DNA from: Pseudomonas vanderleydeniana
GTDB taxonomy: Bacteria > Pseudomonadota > Gammaproteobacteria > Pseudomonadales > Pseudomonadaceae
Direction of reading: 5' to 3'
DNA length: 64,000 bases
NCBI RefSeq assembly: GCF_014268755.2
Contig: NZ_CP077093.1
Coordinates: 1,414,001-1,478,000 of the forward strand
The notes under the pieces are model-generated. The model was not told where the DNA came from and did not search any database. It was given only the letters and a program-made list of their open reading frames with translations. Position 1 is the stretch's first letter; every line of letters begins with the position of its first letter. This document shows, in pieces, positions 31,479 to 45,636 of this stretch. Both the position numbers and the translations under genes were made by a program.

Positions 31479-32373
31479 TTCAACTGCAACACGCTGCGGC
31501 TATGTCGCCATCGTTGGCCGGCCGAACGTGGGCAAGTCCACGCTGCTGAACCACATCCTCGGACAAAAGCTGGCGATCACCTCGCGCAAGCCACAGACCA
31601 CCCGCCACAACATGCTCGGGATCAAGACCGAAGGCGAGATCCAGGCGATCTACGTCGATACCCCCGGCATGCACAAGAGCAACGAAAAGGCGCTCAACCG
31701 CTACATGAACAAGACCGCCTCGGCGGCCTTGAAAGATGTCGATGTGGTGATCTTCGTCGTCGATCGCACTCGTTGGACCGACGAGGACCAACTGGTCCTG
31801 GAGCGTATCCAGTACGTCGAGGGCCCGGTGATCGTCGCCCTGAACAAGACCGACCGGATCGAGGACAAGGCCGAGCTGATGCCGCACCTGACCTGGTTGC
31901 AGGAGCAGTTGCCTAAAGCGCAGATCGTGCCGATCTCCGCGCAGCAGGGGCACAACCTCGATACCCTGGAAGGCCTGATCGCCCAGCACCTGCCGGAAAA
32001 CGAACACTTCTTCCCGGAAGACCAGATCACCGACCGCAGCAGCCGTTTCCTCGCCGCCGAACTGGTGCGCGAGAAAATCATGCGCCAGCTGGGGGCGGAA
32101 CTGCCTTACCAGATCACCGTGGAAATCGAGGAGTTCAAGCAGCAGGGGGCCACCTTGCACATTCATGCGCTGATCCTCGTTGAACGTGATGGCCAGAAGA
32201 AGATCATCATTGGCGACAAGGGTGAGCGTATCAAGCGCATCGGCAGCGAGGCGCGCAAGGACATGGAGCTGCTGTTCGATTCGAAGGTCATGCTCAACCT
32301 GTGGGTCAAGGTCAAGGGTGGCTGGTCCGATGACGAGCGTGCCCTGCGTTCGCTGGGCTACGGCGACCTCTAA
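31471..32373 (+). CDS. era: GTPase Era
   Basis: Essential GTPase of 300 aa that binds the 3' end of 16S rRNA during 30S maturation. The G domain has [12 protein letters not shown] (near residue 16), DTPGMH and NKTDRI; the C-terminal KH domain contains [13 protein letters not shown]. The ATG at 31471 is preferred to 31465, which would add MA before the family MTDS start. Confidence 0.98.
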   Translation: MTDSTATRCGYVAIVGRPNVGKSTLLNHILGQKLAITSRKPQTTRHNMLGIKTEGEIQAIYVDTPGMHKSNEKALNRYMNKTASAALKDVDVVIFVVDRTRWTDEDQLVLERIQYVEGPVIVALNKTDRIEDKAELMPHLTWLQEQLPKAQIVPISAQQGHNLDTLEGLIAQHLPENEHFFPEDQITDRSSRFLAAELVREKIMRQLGAELPYQITVEIEEFKQQGATLHIHALILVERDGQKKIIIGDKGERIKRIGSEARKDMELLFDSKVMLNLWVKVKGGWSDDERALRSLGYGDL

Positions 32374-32410
32374 AGGCGCGCCCCTCTCCTGTGTGTGGGG
32401 GGCGGGCTTG

Positions 32411-32567
32411 TTGTGGCGAGCGGGCTTGTCGGAACGCCGCTCTGCGGCGTAAAGCGGCCCCGAAGCCTGGGTAGACGGTATGCCAGGCAGAACCTGAAAC
32501 AGGGTTTTGCGGCTGCTTTGCAGCCGAGCGCGGCGGTGCGGCGTCCCGACAAGCCCGCTCACTACAA
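32411..32567. repeat. ~157-bp palindromic element with ~30-bp imperfect terminal inverted repeats (copy 2)
   Basis: The left end starts TTGTGGCGAGCGGGCTTG; the right end is its complement with three mismatches over 30 bp. The first 29-30 bases are identical to the element at 22398-22547, while the interior has diverged but keeps a nested GCGGCC / GGCTGC-type pair. It fills most of the era-recO gap. No transposase is encoded. Confidence 0.8.
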
Positions 32568-32622
32568 TGAGCTGTATCCACCCTTATCTGCACGCCCATC
32601 TTCCAGAGACATTCACAGACCG

Positions 32623-33312
32623 ATGTCCGCCCAACCGCCTCCCGGCCAACCGGCCTACGTCCTGCACTCACGTGCCTATCGCGAAAACAGCGCCCTGGTC
32701 GATTTCATCACGCCCCAGGGCCGGCTGCGCGCGGTGTTGCGCAATGCCCGTGGCAAGGCCGGAACCCTGGCGCGGCCGTTCGTGCCGCTGGAAGTGGAGT
32801 TCCGTGGCCGGAGTGAACTGAAGAACGTCGGGCGCATGGAAAGTGCCGGGGTGGCGGTCTGGCTGAGCGGCGATGCACTGTTCAGCGGCCTGTATCTCAA
32901 CGAGTTGCTGATTCGCCTGCTGCCGGCAGAAGACCCACACCCGGCGCTGTTCGAGCATTACGCCTTGACCCTGCTGGCCCTGGCCGAGGGGCGGCCGCTG
33001 GAACCGCTGTTGCGTTCATTCGAGTGGCGGCTGCTGGATGATCTCGGTTATGGCTTTGCCCTGAACGTGGACATCCATGGCGAGCCGCTGGCAGCGGATG
33101 GCATGTACCGACTGCAGGTCGATGCCGGCCTGGAGCGTGTCTATCTGCTGCAGCCCGGGCTGTTCCAGGGGCGCGAGCTGCTGGCGATGGCCGAGGCCGA
33201 CTGGAGCGCGGTCGGCGCCTTGTCGGCGGCCAAGCGCCTGATGCGCCAGGCACTTGCGGTGCACCTGGGCGGCAAGCCACTGGTCAGTCGCGAGTTGTTC
33301 CGCAAGCCCTGA
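32623..33312 (+). CDS. recO: DNA repair protein RecO
   Basis: RecFOR-pathway mediator (229 aa) that loads RecA onto SSB-coated single strands. The N-terminal OB fold ([18 protein letters not shown] through about residue 80) and a helical C-terminal domain are recognisable; the zinc-finger cysteines of some homologues are absent, as is usual in this group. The ATG at 32623 ([14 protein letters not shown]) is the sensible start; the longer frame upstream runs through the repeat. Confidence 0.93.
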   Translation: MSAQPPPGQPAYVLHSRAYRENSALVDFITPQGRLRAVLRNARGKAGTLARPFVPLEVEFRGRSELKNVGRMESAGVAVWLSGDALFSGLYLNELLIRLLPAEDPHPALFEHYALTLLALAEGRPLEPLLRSFEWRLLDDLGYGFALNVDIHGEPLAADGMYRLQVDAGLERVYLLQPGLFQGRELLAMAEADWSAVGALSAAKRLMRQALAVHLGGKPLVSRELFRKP

Positions 33313-33415
33313 GCGGGCAGGGCGCCGCCACTAATTTGATCGATGGAACTGAACGGGGAGGCCTGCGTCCCGTGTATGCTGTGGGGTGAATCTTCAACTC
33401 TTCAGGAGCCTCTCC

Positions 33416-34162
33416 GTGAGCACCAGCACCCGCATTCTTCTCGGCGTGAACATCGACCACGTTGCCACCCTGCGCCAGGCCCGGGGTACCCGTTATCCTG
33501 ACCCGGTCAAGGCCGCGCTGGACGCCGAGGAGGCCGGAGCCGATGGCATCACCGTGCACCTGCGCGAAGACCGCCGGCATATCCAGGAGCGTGACGTGCT
33601 GCTGCTCAAGGATGTGCTGCAAACCCGCATGAACTTCGAAATGGGCGTGACCGAGGAGATGATGGCGTTCGCCGAGCGCATCCGTCCGGCGCACATCTGC
33701 CTGGTGCCGGAGACCCGCCAGGAGCTGACCACCGAAGGCGGCCTGGACGTGGCCGGCCAGATCGAACGGATCCAGGCAGCGGTCGAGCGCCTGAGTCGGA
33801 TCGGCAGCGAAGTGTCGCTGTTCATCGATGCCGATGAGCGGCAGATCGCTGCGGCCAAGCAGGTTGGCGCGCCAGCGATCGAGTTGCACACCGGGCGTTA
33901 TGCCGACGCCGAGACCCCGGCCGAGGTCGCCGAGGAGCTGAAGCGTATCGCCGATGGCGTGGCGTTTGGCGTGGCCCAGGGGCTGATCGTCAATGCCGGG
34001 CACGGCCTGCATTACCACAATGTCGAGGCGGTCGCGGCGATTCCAGGCATCAACGAGCTGAACATCGGTCATGCGCTGGTGGCCCATGCGTTGTTCGTCG
34101 GTTTCAAGGGCGCCGTGGCGGAAATGAAGGCCTTGATTCTGGCGGCTGCGGCCAAGGCCTGA
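33416..34162 (+). CDS. pdxJ: pyridoxine 5'-phosphate synthase PdxJ
   Basis: Enzyme of 248 aa that forms pyridoxine 5'-phosphate from 1-deoxyxylulose 5-phosphate and 3-amino-2-oxopropyl phosphate. [13 protein letters not shown] and HLREDRRHI carry active-site residues; the phosphate-binding end contains GHGLHYHNV. The GTG at 33416 after CAGGAGCC is chosen. recO-pdxJ is a standard gene pair. Confidence 0.97.
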   Translation: MSTSTRILLGVNIDHVATLRQARGTRYPDPVKAALDAEEAGADGITVHLREDRRHIQERDVLLLKDVLQTRMNFEMGVTEEMMAFAERIRPAHICLVPETRQELTTEGGLDVAGQIERIQAAVERLSRIGSEVSLFIDADERQIAAAKQVGAPAIELHTGRYADAETPAEVAEELKRIADGVAFGVAQGLIVNAGHGLHYHNVEAVAAIPGINELNIGHALVAHALFVGFKGAVAEMKALILAAAAKA

Positions 34163-34192
34163 GTCAGCTCGGACGCGAAGCGTCCTGTGAGG

Positions 34193-34387
34193 CGTTCCCA
34201 CGCCGAGCGTGGGAACGATCTTCGACCTCTTCACTCCCTACCTTGATCGTTCCCGCGCCCGGCGATTGATCGTTCCTGCGCTCTGCGACTGATCGTTCCC
34301 GCGCTCGGCGACTGATCGTTCCCAGGCTCGGCAATTGATCGTTCCCGCGCTCGGCAATTGATCGTTCCCACGCTCTGCGTGGGAATG
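34193..34387. repeat. hairpin-bracketed array of six 23-bp tandem repeats
   Basis: A hairpin CGTTCCCACGC / GCGTGGGAACG (34193-34217) is followed by six head-to-tail 23-bp units (34243-34380) of type TTGATCGTTCCCGCGCTCGG plus CGA. The last unit completes a second copy of the hairpin (CGTTCCCACGC 34363-34373 with GCGTGGGAATG 34377-34387). Units differ at one to four positions. It lies between the convergent pdxJ and mltF genes and may also end their transcripts. Confidence 0.9.
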
Positions 34388-34418
34388 CATCCAGTGCCGC
34401 TTCGCGTCACGCTCGCAT

Positions 34419-36110
<1,692 letters not shown>

Positions 36111-36165
36111 TTAGGCTAGAATGCACGGCCTCAAAGCACACCCCCTTCCCGAGGCTGTCCCGAAG

Positions 36166-40062
<3,897 letters not shown>

Positions 40063-40069
40063 TCCGGCG

Positions 40070-40381
40070 ATGTACAAGCTCGCCTTCTTCGTTCCACCCA
40101 GCCATGTGGAGCAGGTCAAGAATGCCGTATTCGCCGCCGGTGGCGGTCGAATCGGCACCTATGATCACTGCGCATGGCAGGTGCTGGGCCAGGGCCAGTT
40201 TCGCCCGTTGGACGGCAGCCAGCCGTTCCTCGGGCAGACTGGCGCGGTCGAGCAGGTGCAGGAGTGGAAGGTCGAGCTGGTCGTCGACGATTCACTGATC
40301 GCGGCAGTCGTGCTGGCGCTCAAGCAGAGCCATCCCTACGAAACGCCGGCGTATGAGGTCTGGCGTCTGGCCGACTTCTGA
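40070..40381 (+). CDS. YqfO/NIF3-related small protein
   Basis: Protein of 103 aa matching the PII-like insert domain of NIF3/YqfO proteins, here free-standing: MYKLAFFVPPSHVEQVKNAVF, GGGRIGTYDHCAWQ and QSHPYETPAYEVW. It starts seven bases after purL and is probably cotranscribed with it. Function is unknown. Its last 62 bases overlap the 3' end of nagE on the other strand. Confidence 0.88.
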   Translation: MYKLAFFVPPSHVEQVKNAVFAAGGGRIGTYDHCAWQVLGQGQFRPLDGSQPFLGQTGAVEQVQEWKVELVVDDSLIAAVVLALKQSHPYETPAYEVWRLADF

Positions 40382-42062
40382 GCGTTGCCCGCAAGGCCTC
40401 GCCGATCCCCTCGGCGTGCATGCCGACCAGCAGGTGCCAGGCACCGCCCGCCAATGGGCTGATGCCCTTGCAACCGAGAGCACCGAGTTGCACCTCGGAC
40501 AACCTGTCCACATCCTTCAGTTGTACCCGCAGCCGCGTCTGGGCGACACAGTCCAGTGCCAGCACATTGTCCCGGCCTCCCAATGCTTCCAGCCATTGTT
40601 GCAACTGGCCGGTGCGGATCGTGCTCGTCTCCACTACGACGGGCTGAACGGCTGTCGGCGTATTCGCGATGGTATCCGGTAGCGCCAGGCGGATTTCGTC
40701 GGCGATGCTGTCGGCCAGGGGACCGACCACCACCTGCAGGCTGCCGCCCTGGCCGGGCCGTACCACGGCCAGGGCGCCCAGCTCCTTGAGCTCACTGTCC
40801 TGCGCCTTGTCACGATCCTGCAGCTCCAGGCGCAGCCGGGTGGTGCAGGCTCCGACCGTCAGCAGGTTGGCGGCACCGCCCAGGGCACGGATGTAGGCTG
40901 CCGCTCGCTGATTGCCGTCGAGCACCGGCGTGGCAGCCGGAGTGGTGGTGGCCTCACGCCCGGGCGTCTTCAGGTCGAAACGACGGATGCAGAAGTCGAA
41001 CACCGCGTAGTAGATCAGCGCGTAGGCCAGTCCCACCGGCAGCACCCACCAGCCGTTGGTGGACTTGCCCCAGCCCAGGGCCATGTCGATGGCACCGCCG
41101 GAAAAGGTGAAGCCGAGGTGGATGTCCAGCAGGTTGGTGATCGCCATCGACAGCCCGGTCAGCAGGGCATGAACCACATAGAGCAGTGGCGCGAGAAACA
41201 TGAAGGCGAATTCGATGGGTTCGGTCACGCCGGTCAGGAACGAGGTCAACGCCATCGACAGCAGGATGCCGCCCATCAGCTTGCGGCGCTCGGGGCGCGC
41301 ATTGCGATACATCGCCAGGCAGGCGGCGGGCAGGCCGAAGACCATGACCGGGAACATGCCGGTCATGAACTGTCCGGCCTTGGGGTCGCCGGCGAAATAG
41401 CGTGCCAGGTCGCCGGTGACGACCCGGCCGGTGTCCGGGTCGGTGAAGCTGCCGAAGACGAACCACATCATGTTGTTGAGGATGTGGTGCAGGCCGGTGA
41501 CGATCAGCAGGCGGTTGAACACGCCGAAGATGAACGCGCCGATGCTGCCGCTCTCGACCATCATCAGCCCCAGGCTGTTGATGGCATGCTGGATCGGCGG
41601 CCAGATCAGGCCGAACACCAGCCCCAGGCCGACCGCGGAAAACCCGGTGACGATCGGCACGAAGCGCCGGCCGCCGAAGAAGGCCAGGTATTCGGGCAGC
41701 TTGATGTCCTTGAAGCGGTTGTACAGCGCGCCGCCCAGCAGGCCGCTGATGATCCCCGCGAGCATGCCCATGTTGATCTCGGCATCGATGACCTTCAGCG
41801 TGGCCACCAGCACCAGGTAGCCGATGACCCCCGCCAGCCCGGCGGTACCGTTGTTGTCGCGGGCAAAGCCGACAGCGATGCCGATGGCGAAGATCAGCGC
41901 CAGGTTGCTGAAAATGGCATTGCCGGCATCGTGGATGATTGCAATGTTCAGCAGGTCGGCGTCACCCAGGCGCAGCAGCAGGCCGGCGATCGGCAGGATG
42001 GCGATGGGCAGCATCAGGGCCCGGCCGAGGCGTTGCAGGCCTTCGATAAAAAGCTGGTACAT
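40320..42062 (-). CDS. nagE: N-acetylglucosamine PTS permease IIBC (NagE)
   Basis: Membrane transporter of 580 aa that imports and phosphorylates GlcNAc. The IIC domain (about 1-370) has some ten membrane helices. A IIB domain follows with the phosphocysteine C406 in GACTTRLRLEL. A second IIB-like domain (about 480-560) has C505 in LDCVAQTRLRVQL. It is the last gene of the nag operon. An AACAACAATAAGGAG sequence lies on its ribosome binding site. Its 3' end overlaps the convergent yqfO-like gene by 62 bp. Confidence 0.95.
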   Translation of the reverse strand: MYQLFIEGLQRLGRALMLPIAILPIAGLLLRLGDADLLNIAIIHDAGNAIFSNLALIFAIGIAVGFARDNNGTAGLAGVIGYLVLVATLKVIDAEINMGMLAGIISGLLGGALYNRFKDIKLPEYLAFFGGRRFVPIVTGFSAVGLGLVFGLIWPPIQHAINSLGLMMVESGSIGAFIFGVFNRLLIVTGLHHILNNMMWFVFGSFTDPDTGRVVTGDLARYFAGDPKAGQFMTGMFPVMVFGLPAACLAMYRNARPERRKLMGGILLSMALTSFLTGVTEPIEFAFMFLAPLLYVVHALLTGLSMAITNLLDIHLGFTFSGGAIDMALGWGKSTNGWWVLPVGLAYALIYYAVFDFCIRRFDLKTPGREATTTPAATPVLDGNQRAAAYIRALGGAANLLTVGACTTRLRLELQDRDKAQDSELKELGALAVVRPGQGGSLQVVVGPLADSIADEIRLALPDTIANTPTAVQPVVVETSTIRTGQLQQWLEALGGRDNVLALDCVAQTRLRVQLKDVDRLSEVQLGALGCKGISPLAGGAWHLLVGMHAEGIGEALRATLRSRPDARPHTPAFRRDGSA

Positions 42063-42069
42063 GGTGGCT

Positions 42070-42084
42070 CTCCTTATTGTTGTT
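42070..42084 (-). promoter_or_regulatory. Hfq/Crc catabolite-control motif on the nagE ribosome binding site
   Basis: On the minus strand AACAACAATAAGGAG joins a perfect AANAANAA motif to the Shine-Dalgarno sequence, seven bases before the nagE ATG. In Pseudomonas such motifs recruit Hfq and Crc to block translation during carbon catabolite repression. The sequence is seen directly; the regulation is inferred. Confidence 0.7.
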
Positions 42085-42086
42085 AT

Positions 42087-44600
42087 TCAGTCCAGTGGCC
42101 AGTGTTGGCGGCAGGCCTCGCGCACGCTCGCGGCACTGCCGAGCTGGAGCAGCGACGCGCTGATACGGCGGCATTCGGCGGCGTCGAGGTGGCGCACCCG
42201 CTCCTTGATCTCGCCGATCTGCGGCGGGCTCACCGACAGCTCGCTGATGCCCAGGCCGATCAGCACCGGCGTGGCCAGAGGGTCCGAGGCGAGGGCGCCG
42301 CAGACACCGACCCAGCGCTGGTGTCGAGCGGCCCCGGCGCAGGTGCTGGCGATCAGTTGCAGGATCGCCGGGTGCAGGGCGTCGACCCGCCCGGCCAGGC
42401 CGGCATGGTCGCGGTCCATGGCCAGGGTGTATTGCGACAGGTCGTTGGTGCCGATGGAGAGGAAGTCCGCGTGCTCGGCCAGTTGACCGGCCAGCAGTGC
42501 AGCGGACGGCACCTCGATCATGACGCCCAGTTCCGGGAGTTGGCTGATCCCCAGTTCACCGGCCAGCCGCTCCAGGCAGCGGCGAATCTGCAGCAGTTCG
42601 TCGACCTCACTGACCATGGGCAGCAGGATCCGGCAGCGTTGCGCGGGGTTGACCTGCAACAGCGCCCGCAGTTGCTGTTCCAGCAGTTGCGGACGTGCCT
42701 GGGCGAGGCGGATGCCGCGCAGGCCGAGCACCGGATTGGCCTCCGCGGGCAGGGGCAGGTAGTCGAGCTGCTTGTCGCCGCCGACGTCGATGGTGCGGAT
42801 GATCACCGGCTTGTCGCCCATGGCATCGACGACCGCCTGGTAGGCGTCGAGCTGTTCCCGTTCGTCGGGCGCGGTCCGGCGGTCGACGAAGAGAAATTCG
42901 GTGCGCAGCAGGCCGACGCCGTCGGCGCCACTCAGGTGAGCCTGCCGTGCCTCGGCGGCCGAGGCGACATTGGCCGCCACCTCGATCGTCCGGCCGTCGC
43001 GGGTCTGGGCCGGTGACAGGCCGCGCTCCTGCTGGCGCTGGCGGCGCAGTTGATGTTGCCAGCGGGCGATGGCGACGCCTTCGAGACGGGCCTGGTCGGG
43101 CGTCAGTTCGAGACGGCCATGGTCGGCGTCGAGCACCAGCTGTTGTCCGGGAGCGATCTCCAACAGTGCCGGACCGAGGGCGACCAGGCAGGGCAGGCCC
43201 CGGGCCCGGGCGAGAATGGCGACATGCGAGGTGGCCCCCCCTTCGGCCATGCACAGCCCGGCGACGTCCTTCTGGCTGATCAGCAGCAGGTCGGAAGGCG
43301 TCAGCTCCTGGGCGACGACGATCGCACCCTGTGGTAGTTCGTAGTGGCAGGCTTCACCGAGCAGGGCGCGCAGTACGCGCTGGCGCAGGTCGCGCAAGTC
43401 ATTGGTGCGTTCGGCGAGCAGCGGGTTGCCCAGCTCAAGCAGGACCTGGCACTGGCTGTCGATCGCCTGGCTCCAGGCATGGGTGGCCGCACTGCCGTGG
43501 GTGATGGCCTGGTGGGTGGTATCGAGCAGTGCCGGGTCTTCGAGCAGTGCGAGATGGGCGTTGAAGATCGCCTGTTCGGCATGATCGCCACGGCTCAGGG
43601 CCTGCTGCTCGGTCGCGCGGATCTCGCTGCGCACCTGTTCCAGTGCACTGTTGAGCGCTTGTCGTTGTTCCTGCGCGTCATGCCCGCCGGGATCGGGTGG
43701 CAACTGGATGCCCTGCAATCGCGCCAGCGGACCGCTGACCAGGCCGGGTGCGGCGCACACGCCGTGCAGAACGCCGGCCTCGACGGGCCGGCTGGCGATG
43801 GGCGGGGGTGGCGCGGCGTGAGGGTGGTCTTCGGCCAGGGGCGTTTGCAGCACCTGCAACAGGGCCTGTATGGCTGCTTCGCGGTCCTTGCCCCGACAGC
43901 TGATTTCGACCTGGGCCTGTTCCTCGACACCCAGTCCCATGATACCGATCAGGCTGTCGAGGGAGGCCGAGCGATCCCCCAGGTGCAGGCGGGCGCTACA
44001 GTCGAAGCGTTGTGCGGTCTGGCGCAGCAGGGCGGCGGGGCGCGCATGCAGGCCGCCGCGATGGGCGACCCGGGCATGCCGCCGGACTTCGTCGTCGCTG
44101 CTTTCCGGCGTGGCTGCCGCGCGTGGCGTTTGGCGTGGGACGATCTGCAGCACGGGGTCGCCGACCTTGACCGACTCGAGTGCTCGCGCCCGCAGTTCGT
44201 AGTGTTCGCCATTGGTCAGCACCAGCGGGCTGACCAGGCTCCTGCTGTGGCGGGCCACCTGGTCCAGGTCGAACCGCAGCAGGGCCTGCCCGGCTTCGAC
44301 CCGGGCGCCTTCCCCGACCAGCAGGGTAAAGCCTTCACCCTCCAGGGCAACGGTATCCAGGCCCAGGTGCAGCAGCAGTTCGGCGCCGTTGTCGGCGCGC
44401 AGGGTCAGGGCGTGCAGGGTCCGCGCGACCTGCACGATGACTCCGCCGCAGGGTGCATGCAGGCTGTCGTTGAGTGGGTCGATGGCGATGCCGTCGCCGA
44501 GGGCTCCGCTGGCGAAGACCGCATCGTCGATGTTGAACAGTGGCATGACGGGGCCGCTCAGCGGCGCACCGAGGGTGAGCTCATTATTGTTGTTATGCAT
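42087..44600 (-). CDS. nagF: multiphosphoryl transfer protein EIIA-HPr-EI (NagF)
   Basis: Cytoplasmic PTS phosphorelay protein of 837 aa. Domain order: EIIA-glucose type (about 15-150, H78 in LLLHLGLDTV), HPr (about 173-260, H185 in GGLHARPAA), and enzyme I (about 275-837, H459 in GGATSHVAIL, with FLRTEFLFV-type and GTNDLSQYT motifs). It moves phosphate from PEP to NagE. Codons 3-6 are AAC AAC AAT AAT (four Asn), creating a second Hfq/Crc motif just inside the ORF. Confidence 0.95.
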   Translation of the reverse strand: MHNNNNELTLGAPLSGPVMPLFNIDDAVFASGALGDGIAIDPLNDSLHAPCGGVIVQVARTLHALTLRADNGAELLLHLGLDTVALEGEGFTLLVGEGARVEAGQALLRFDLDQVARHSRSLVSPLVLTNGEHYELRARALESVKVGDPVLQIVPRQTPRAAATPESSDDEVRRHARVAHRGGLHARPAALLRQTAQRFDCSARLHLGDRSASLDSLIGIMGLGVEEQAQVEISCRGKDREAAIQALLQVLQTPLAEDHPHAAPPPPIASRPVEAGVLHGVCAAPGLVSGPLARLQGIQLPPDPGGHDAQEQRQALNSALEQVRSEIRATEQQALSRGDHAEQAIFNAHLALLEDPALLDTTHQAITHGSAATHAWSQAIDSQCQVLLELGNPLLAERTNDLRDLRQRVLRALLGEACHYELPQGAIVVAQELTPSDLLLISQKDVAGLCMAEGGATSHVAILARARGLPCLVALGPALLEIAPGQQLVLDADHGRLELTPDQARLEGVAIARWQHQLRRQRQQERGLSPAQTRDGRTIEVAANVASAAEARQAHLSGADGVGLLRTEFLFVDRRTAPDEREQLDAYQAVVDAMGDKPVIIRTIDVGGDKQLDYLPLPAEANPVLGLRGIRLAQARPQLLEQQLRALLQVNPAQRCRILLPMVSEVDELLQIRRCLERLAGELGISQLPELGVMIEVPSAALLAGQLAEHADFLSIGTNDLSQYTLAMDRDHAGLAGRVDALHPAILQLIASTCAGAARHQRWVGVCGALASDPLATPVLIGLGISELSVSPPQIGEIKERVRHLDAAECRRISASLLQLGSAASVREACRQHWPLD
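44587..44594 (-). promoter_or_regulatory. Hfq/Crc motif at the nagF start
   Basis: AACAACAA begins at the third codon of nagF, followed by TAAT, giving an extended AANAANAA-like A-rich stretch within the ribosome footprint. It is the same eight bases as at the nagE start, 2.5 kb away. Confidence 0.65.
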
Positions 44601-44613
44601 GGCGCGGTACTCG

Positions 44614-45636
44614 TCAGTGGGTACGGGTGACTTTGCTCAGGTGGCGCGGCTGGTCGGGGTCCATGCCGCGGGCCACGGCCAGTTGCGCCGCCATCACGTA
44701 GAAACTCTGGATGGCCAGGATCGGGTCGAGTGCCGGGTGGCGGGCGCAGGCCAGGTCCAGGTCGCGCTCGGCGATGTCGGTGGGGGCGGCGAGCAGCACC
44801 CGTGCGCCGCGCTGGCGCATGTCGGCGGCGAGCCTGAGCAGCCCGGCCTGTTCCGCTCCGCGCGGGGCGAAGACCAGCAGTGGATAGCCGGCGTCGATCA
44901 GCGCCATCGGTCCATGGCGCACCTCCGCGCTGCTGAAGGCTTCCGCCTGGATCGCCGAGGTTTCCTTGAACTTCAGGGCCGCCTCCTGGGCGATGGCGAA
45001 ACCGGCGCCGCGGCCGATCACCATCAGCCGCTCGCTGCCACGCAACCCCTCCAGGGCCGGGCTCCAGTCCAGGGCTGCCGCCTGTTGCAGGCCTTCGGGC
45101 AGGGCTCGGCCAGCTTCCAGCAGCGCCGGGTCGTACTGCCAGTAGCCGAGCAGGCGGGCGCTGGCACTGAGGGTGGCGATGAAGCTCTTGGTGGCGGCGA
45201 CGCTCTGTTCGGTGCCGGCCAGCAGCGGGATGGTGTATTCGCAGGCGGCTTGCAGCGGTGAGTCCGGCGCGTTGACCATGGCCACGCTCAGAGCCCCGCG
45301 TTCGCGCAGCAGGTGCAGGCTGTCGACCAGGTCGGGACTCTGCCCGGACTGCGACAGGGCGAACACCGCCTGGCCGTTGACCTGCAAGGGCGAGTGCCGC
45401 AGGGTCACCACCGACATCGGCAGTGACGCCACCGGCACGCCGGTGTGCTGCATGGTCAGGTAGGCCAGGTAGCTGGCGGCATGGTCGGAGCTGCCACGGG
45501 CGACGGTCATCGCCACATGCGGCGGCTGCTGGCGCAGGCGCGCGCCGATGGCGACCAGGCGCTCATCGAGTTCCAGCAACTGGCGGCTGACCGCCTCGTG
45601 TGAGGACAGCGCCTCTTCAAGCATTCTGGAAGTCAA
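44614..45636 (-). CDS. SIS-domain glucosamine-6-phosphate deaminase (NagB-II type)
   Basis: Protein of 340 aa with two sugar-isomerase (SIS) domains, resembling the isomerase half of GlmS without the glutaminase domain (VARGSSDHAASYLAYL, LSQSGQSPDLVDSL, EVRHGPMALID). In nag operons lacking classical nagB this family converts GlcN-6-P to fructose-6-P and ammonia. It overlaps the 3' end of nagA by 20 bases. The deaminase role is inferred from family and context. Confidence 0.88.
   Translation of the reverse strand: MTSRMLEEALSSHEAVSRQLLELDERLVAIGARLRQQPPHVAMTVARGSSDHAASYLAYLTMQHTGVPVASLPMSVVTLRHSPLQVNGQAVFALSQSGQSPDLVDSLHLLRERGALSVAMVNAPDSPLQAACEYTIPLLAGTEQSVAATKSFIATLSASARLLGYWQYDPALLEAGRALPEGLQQAAALDWSPALEGLRGSERLMVIGRGAGFAIAQEAALKFKETSAIQAEAFSSAEVRHGPMALIDAGYPLLVFAPRGAEQAGLLRLAADMRQRGARVLLAAPTDIAERDLDLACARHPALDPILAIQSFYVMAAQLAVARGMDPDQPRHLSKVTRTH

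Noticed and set aside
34243..34380. possible CRISPR array
   Set aside because: The six 23-bp units abut one another with no spacers, and no cas genes lie nearby.
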